A DNA stretch of 9,918 bases, from the NCBI GenBank assembly GCA_029288195.1, contig JARFPR010000100.1, positions 1 to 9,918 of the forward strand. The letters run 5' to 3'. Below are positions 6,473 through 9,918 of this stretch, in pieces. The notes beneath the pieces are model-generated. The model ran no database searches. It worked only from the letters and a program-made list of their open reading frames with translations, and had not been told where the DNA came from. A program made the translations under genes and the position numbers. This DNA comes from Gammaproteobacteria bacterium. GTDB lineage: Bacteria; Pseudomonadota; Gammaproteobacteria; GCA-001735895. Numbering within the stretch: the first letter of the stretch is position 1; every line of letters starts with the position of its first letter.

Positions 6473-7915
6473 ATGAAGGATCACCTCAAGTTTTATATCG
6501 ACGGTGCATGGGTAGACCCGATCACTCCGGCAACTATCGACGTGATCAATCCCGCGACGGAAAAGGCCTTTACCCAGATCAGCGCCGGCAGTCCCGAAGA
6601 TGTCGATCGTGCAGTGGTCGCCGCCCGCGAAGCCTTTATCGGTTATTCACAATGGAACGTCCAGCATCGTCTCGAACTGCTGGAGAAAGTCCGCGTTGTT
6701 TATAAAGATTATTTTGACGATATCGCACAGGCAATTTCTGATGAAATGGGTGCTCCCGTCGATCTGGCCAGGGGATCACAGGCCAAGCTCGGGGCGGGGC
6801 ATATAAAAAGCGCAATCAAGGCATTGTTGAATTTCACTTTCGAGAGCACCGAAGAGGATATGATCTTGCGCTACGAGCCGATCGGTGTCTGTGGCATGAT
6901 CACGCCGTGGAACTGGCCCATGAACCAGGTCGCCGCCAAGGTAATTCCAGCCCTGGCAGCGGGTTGTACCATGATACTCAAACCCAGCGAGGAGTCGCCG
7001 CTCGACGCGATGATATTTGCCGAGGTATTGCACACGGCTGGCGTGCCCGCGGGAGTATTTAACCTGGTTAACGGTTATGGCCCGGTGGTAGGAGAAGCGA
7101 TGTCCCAACACCCCGGCATCGATATGATGTCGTTCACCGGTTCAACCCGTGGAGGTATAGCGGTTGCCAGGGGAGCGGCCGATACTGTCAAGCGCGTCAG
7201 CCAGGAGTTGGGCGGCAAGTCCGCTAACATTATCCTGAAGGATATGGAAGTTGCCGGTGCGGTGACCGAAGGCGTGCATTACATGATGGGCAATAGTGGT
7301 CAATCCTGCAATGCGCCGACCCGTATGCTGGTGCCGAACGCGGATATGGATGTCGCGATCAAGGCTGCAAAAGAGGCCGCAGAAAGCATCGGTGTCGATG
7401 ATCCGGCAAAGCATGGTGACCATATCGGCCCGGTGGTCAATCAAGCCCAGTTTGACAAAATCCAGGGACTGATTCAGCAGGGCATCGACGAGGGTGCGAC
7501 CCTGGTAACCGGCGGCACCGGGAGACCCGAGCATTTACCGACGGGTTACTATGTCAAGCCAACTGTATTTGCCAATGTCGATAATGACATGACGATTGCG
7601 CGCGAGGAGATTTTTGGTCCGGTACTTGTGATCATCGGCTACGAAACCGAGGACGAGGCGGTGGAAATTGCCAACGATACGGATTATGGACTGGCGGCTT
7701 ACGTTTGCTCAACAGAGACGGAGCGCGCCAAGATGGTCGCCCGGCGCCTGCGCGCGGGACAGGTTGCAATCAACTATGTCGGTGGCAACAGCGATACCCC
7801 GTTTGGCGGTTACAAGCAGTCGGGGAACGGCCGTGAAAAAGGTAAATGGGGCCTGATGGAGTTCCTCGAGTTGAAGGCTATTACCGGAGCACGCACGGTA
7901 CCGACTTCCGTTTAA
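6473..7915 (+). CDS. NAD(P)+-dependent aldehyde dehydrogenase
   Basis: A complete 480-residue ALDH-superfamily enzyme of usual length that oxidises an aldehyde to the acid with NAD(P)+. Visible landmarks: the oxyanion asparagine N147 in TPWNWP, cofactor lysine K170 in LKPSE, the Rossmann FTGSTRGG (221-228), general base E245 in QELGGKS, nucleophile C279 in GQSCNAPTR, and E379 in EEIFGP. It keeps every catalytic residue and has no signal peptide, so it should be an active cytosolic enzyme. The QSCNAPTR context resembles broad-specificity family members used in aromatic or amine breakdown, but I cannot name the substrate. The start has AGGAA at 6462-6466. The gene heads an operon with two SDR genes and faces the aminotransferase operon, so it may oxidise an aldehyde made by transamination (inference). 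Confidence 0.95.
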   Translation: MKDHLKFYIDGAWVDPITPATIDVINPATEKAFTQISAGSPEDVDRAVVAAREAFIGYSQWNVQHRLELLEKVRVVYKDYFDDIAQAISDEMGAPVDLARGSQAKLGAGHIKSAIKALLNFTFESTEEDMILRYEPIGVCGMITPWNWPMNQVAAKVIPALAAGCTMILKPSEESPLDAMIFAEVLHTAGVPAGVFNLVNGYGPVVGEAMSQHPGIDMMSFTGSTRGGIAVARGAADTVKRVSQELGGKSANIILKDMEVAGAVTEGVHYMMGNSGQSCNAPTRMLVPNADMDVAIKAAKEAAESIGVDDPAKHGDHIGPVVNQAQFDKIQGLIQQGIDEGATLVTGGTGRPEHLPTGYYVKPTVFANVDNDMTIAREEIFGPVLVIIGYETEDEAVEIANDTDYGLAAYVCSTETERAKMVARRLRAGQVAINYVGGNSDTPFGGYKQSGNGREKGKWGLMEFLELKAITGARTVPTSV

Positions 7916-7921
7916 ACCGCG

Positions 7922-8701
7922 ATGAGCACAAGCTCCATCCATTTTGATTTCAACCAGCAGCGCGTTTTAGTTACCGGCGGTACCTCGGGCATCGGCGAGG
8001 CCTGCGCAACTGCTTTTGCCGAGGCGGGTGCCAGGGTTGTAATTTCAGGACGTAATCATGATCGGGCCTCGGCCATCATGAAGCGTTGCAAAGGTGCTGC
8101 GGGCAGCATTGCATTTGTCGCTGGCGATATTTCCAAGCGTAAGGGTGGTAAGTTGATCGTGGCCGAGGCGGCCGGCATTCTCGGTGGTCTCGATGTCGTC
8201 GTCAATAGTGCCGGAGTTATTTATCACGCGACAGCTGAAGAAACCACCGATGAGCAGTGGCAGCAAACCATGAAGGTTAACGTCAACGGGGTTTTTTACG
8301 TGTGTCGCGCAGCGATTCCGCACTTACGACCCAGCAAGGGCACCATTATCAATATTGCCTCGGATGCTGCACTTTCAGGCAGCCAACACCTCACTGCTTA
8401 CTGTGCCAGCAAGGGCGCTGTGCTGCAGATGACTCGCGCGATGGCGCTTGACTACGCTCAGGAGGGTATTCGCATCGTGCCGATTTGTCCGGGTGATGTT
8501 GATACCCCGATGCTGCGCGGCGAATTTCGCGATCGAGGCCTGGAAACTGATATAGGATTGAGGGAGTCGGCCGAAGCCGTGCCATTGAACCGGATTTGCA
8601 GTCCACGGGAAGTTGCCGACATGGTGTTGTTCGCCTGCAGTAATTCTGCGCGTTTTATTACCGGTTATCCGCTGGTCCTCGATGGCGGCAATCGCGCCTG
8701 A
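7922..8701 (+). CDS. Classical short-chain dehydrogenase/reductase (SDR)
   Basis: A 259-residue classical SDR. The cofactor motif TGGTSGIG spans residues 18-25, NSAG 95-98 and the structural asparagine N120; the catalytic set is S147, Y160 and K164 (YCASK), followed by the PGDVDTP turn (190-196) and the C-terminal ITGYPLVLDGG. R44 after the second beta strand (SGRN) may favour NADP+, though this is a soft indicator. The enzyme should interconvert an alcohol and a carbonyl group; the substrate is unknown. The ATG is 6 bases after the dehydrogenase stop and has no recognisable Shine-Dalgarno sequence upstream, so translation probably depends on ribosomes finishing the previous gene. That makes the pair a tight functional unit. 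Confidence 0.93.
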   Translation: MSTSSIHFDFNQQRVLVTGGTSGIGEACATAFAEAGARVVISGRNHDRASAIMKRCKGAAGSIAFVAGDISKRKGGKLIVAEAAGILGGLDVVVNSAGVIYHATAEETTDEQWQQTMKVNVNGVFYVCRAAIPHLRPSKGTIINIASDAALSGSQHLTAYCASKGAVLQMTRAMALDYAQEGIRIVPICPGDVDTPMLRGEFRDRGLETDIGLRESAEAVPLNRICSPREVADMVLFACSNSARFITGYPLVLDGGNRA

Positions 8702-8735
8702 GGTGCCTGACAATTTTAAAGATAGAGGTGAAATC

Positions 8736-9335
8736 ATGAAAATTATTGTAATTGGCGCTGCTGGCGCAGTCGGAAAAACCACGGTTGATGCGCTCGTATC
8801 ACGGCATGAAGTCATCGCGGTCGGGCGCAGTAGTGGAGATATCCAGGCGGACATCGAGGACGTCAACAGCATTCGCGCGATGTACCAGCAGACAGGCAAG
8901 GTTGATGCGGTAGTCAGTGCAGTTGGTCACGGCCATTTCGGTGCGGTTCACGAAATGACCAGTGAACAATTTATGAAAGGTATCAATCACAAGGTGTTGC
9001 CCCAGGTCAACCTCGTGCTGGAAGGATTCGACTACATGAATGATAGTGGTTCCTTCACCCTGACCAGTGGCGTGTTAAACCGGGATCCGATTCGCGGGGG
9101 TTCATGTGCGGCCGCGGCCAACGGCGCGCTGGATGGTTTTGTTCTCGGTGCCGCGGTCGATATGCCGCGCGGTATTCGCATCAACGCGGTGAGCCCTGAA
9201 GTACTCGAGGTATCGCGAGAAAAATTCGAGGGTTTTTTCCCCGGCCATGTGCACGTTTCGAACGAGGCCGTGGGCCTGGCATACAGCAAGGCGGTTGAAG
9301 GTTGCCTTACCGGCCAGGTGTTCATCGTCGATTGA
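8736..9335 (+). CDS. Short atypical SDR-like NAD(P)-binding protein lacking the YxxxK pair
   Basis: A 199-residue Rossmann protein. Its N-terminal GAAGAVG (G7, G10, G13) binds the dinucleotide, R31 sits where NADP-binding SDRs often carry a basic residue, and SAVGHG (61-66) replaces the usual NNAG. The strand ending FTLTSG carries S111, the position of the catalytic serine. Thirteen and seventeen residues later, where classical SDRs have Tyr and Lys, there are C124 and A128 inside GGSCAAAANGALDGF. A similar tyrosine-less subgroup of about 200 residues, with NAGLEGF-like sequence, is one I recall among proteobacteria, so this looks like a family trait rather than decay. I chose ATG at 8736 with GAGGTG at 8725-8730; an upstream in-frame start would lie inside the previous gene. 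It may be a redox enzyme with another acid/base residue, or a non-catalytic binding protein. Confidence 0.85.
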   Translation: MKIIVIGAAGAVGKTTVDALVSRHEVIAVGRSSGDIQADIEDVNSIRAMYQQTGKVDAVVSAVGHGHFGAVHEMTSEQFMKGINHKVLPQVNLVLEGFDYMNDSGSFTLTSGVLNRDPIRGGSCAAAANGALDGFVLGAAVDMPRGIRINAVSPEVLEVSREKFEGFFPGHVHVSNEAVGLAYSKAVEGCLTGQVFIVD

Positions 9336-9344
9336 TCCGGGGTG

Positions 9345-9369
9345 AGATTTAACGGTTCTGATTAAATCT
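9345..9369. repeat. AT-rich inverted repeat between convergent genes
   Basis: AGATTTAA at 9345-9352 and TTAAATCT at 9362-9369 form 8-base perfect arms around a 9-base loop. The repeat covers the 26-base gap between the SDR stop and the hydrolase stop and runs into the hydrolase's last codons. The stem has one G-C pair and no T-run follows on either strand, so it is a poor intrinsic terminator. It is the only hairpin-like signal I see in this convergent junction. Confidence 0.3.
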
Positions 9370-9918
9370 GAGTTTTACCTTTTTCTTCTGCTGACAGATT
9401 GATTCCAAGAAAGTCAGCCAGTAACGCGTTAAACAATTGCGGCTTCTCCAGGTGCACGGCGTGTGAGCACCCCGGAACCACGGCTAACTGGGCACCCGCA
9501 ATTCCTCGCCAGAGTTGTTCCGCTTGACTCCATTGGTAAGCCCGGTCGCTGTCACCCCAGAGCACCAGTGTCGGCGCGGTAATGCCGGGAAGCGATGCTA
9601 TTCCAGACCAGGCTTCCATTGCAGAAAGGCCAGCCAGACCAGCCTGGAGTGAAGCCTTCACGGCCAGGTCCGCACAAACAGGATACCGTTTCGCGCTTTC
9701 TCCATGCAGAAACCAGGTCGCCGCAATGCGCTGTCCGCTTGCCTCAACGCCTTCTTCGTTCAGCCTGCGCCTTGATTCGTCAATGGTTTCAAACCGACCG
9801 GGCATTAGCCCGACGGGGCCGGTACCATAGAGCACCAGGCGGTCTATGCGCTCAGCTGCGAGGGCCACCATCTCCTGGACAATCATTCCACCCATCGAGT
9901 GGCCTAGCAGGTGGAAGT
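9362..9918 (-). CDS. Alpha/beta hydrolase, C-terminal part (N-terminus beyond right edge)
   Basis: The frame is open to the right edge, giving about 185 residues; the N-terminal strand region with the oxyanion HG motif lies outside. The nucleophile elbow GHSMGG is present, with its serine codon at 9896-9898, so a start at the ATG at 9893-9895 would remove the catalytic serine and is not real. Other catalytic residues are the aspartate in LWGDSDRAY (about 115 residues after the serine) and the histidine in GCSHAVHLEKP near the C-terminus. The segment between the elbow and the Asp motif forms a helical cap. This is the usual layout of pimeloyl-ACP esterase-like, 3-oxoadipate enol-lactonase-like and C-C hydrolase families, and the subtype cannot be fixed from this part. 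It converges on the SDR operon with a 26-base gap. Confidence 0.9.
   Translation of the reverse strand, partial: FHLLGHSMGGMIVQEMVALAAERIDRLVLYGTGPVGLMPGRFETIDESRRRLNEEGVEASGQRIAATWFLHGESAKRYPVCADLAVKASLQAGLAGLSAMEAWSGIASLPGITAPTLVLWGDSDRAYQWSQAEQLWRGIAGAQLAVVPGCSHAVHLEKPQLFNALLADFLGINLSAEEKGKTQI

Noticed and set aside
8375..8899. 174-codon open frame on the minus strand spanning the two SDR genes
   Set aside because: It crosses the junction of two plus-strand genes that have complete motifs and a good ribosome-binding site; it is a shadow frame.
9345..9369. Rho-independent terminator in the convergent gap
   Set aside because: The inverted repeat is AT-rich with one G-C pair and no following T-run, so I keep it only as a weak repeat.

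Overview
The window looks like chromosomal DNA of a free-living, probably marine or salt-tolerant gammaproteobacterium-like organism. The main reason is the 3' end of a sodium-translocating NADH:quinone oxidoreductase (Na+-NQR) operon. Moderately GC-rich coding sequence, tight gene packing and ATGA-type overlaps agree. Species cannot be assigned from the sequence. No mobile element, tRNA, rRNA or CRISPR array was seen.

Region 1 (1-1945, plus strand) is the tail of the nqr operon: the last 52 codons of nqrE, complete nqrF, a 46-codon cysteine-rich membrane peptide read as a compact NqrM-type maturation factor, and a two-CBS-domain protein whose start overlaps the nqrM stop by 4 bases. The gene order nqrE-nqrF-nqrM-CBS leaves no room for apbE at its frequent place after nqrF.

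Region 2 (1947-6284, minus strand, read right to left) is a probable four-gene operon. It encodes an EamA/DMT-type transporter, an RNase Z-like metallo-beta-lactamase-fold hydrolase, a class III PLP aminotransferase and a beta-lactamase-like serine hydrolase (family VIII esterase type). Gaps are 12 and 22 bases, then a 4-base overlap. Its end converges on the CBS gene with one base between the two stop codons.

Region 3 (6285-6472) is the only sizeable intergenic stretch. It is a 188-base divergent control region with a consensus -10 hexamer on the minus strand and a 10-base GC palindrome beside it.

Region 4 (6473-9335, plus strand) is an aldehyde dehydrogenase, a classical SDR oxidoreductase and a short atypical SDR without the Tyr-Lys catalytic pair. 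Region 5 (9362-9918, minus strand) is the C-terminal part of an alpha/beta hydrolase that runs off the right edge.

A working picture (inference) is that the two divergent units serve one catabolic route for an amine or amino-acid-like compound: transport, hydrolysis, transamination to an aldehyde or keto product, then oxidation by the aldehyde dehydrogenase and SDRs. The substrate is unknown. Nothing here amounts to a clearly new system. The most notable points are the very compact NqrM-like peptide and the CBS gene coupled to it.
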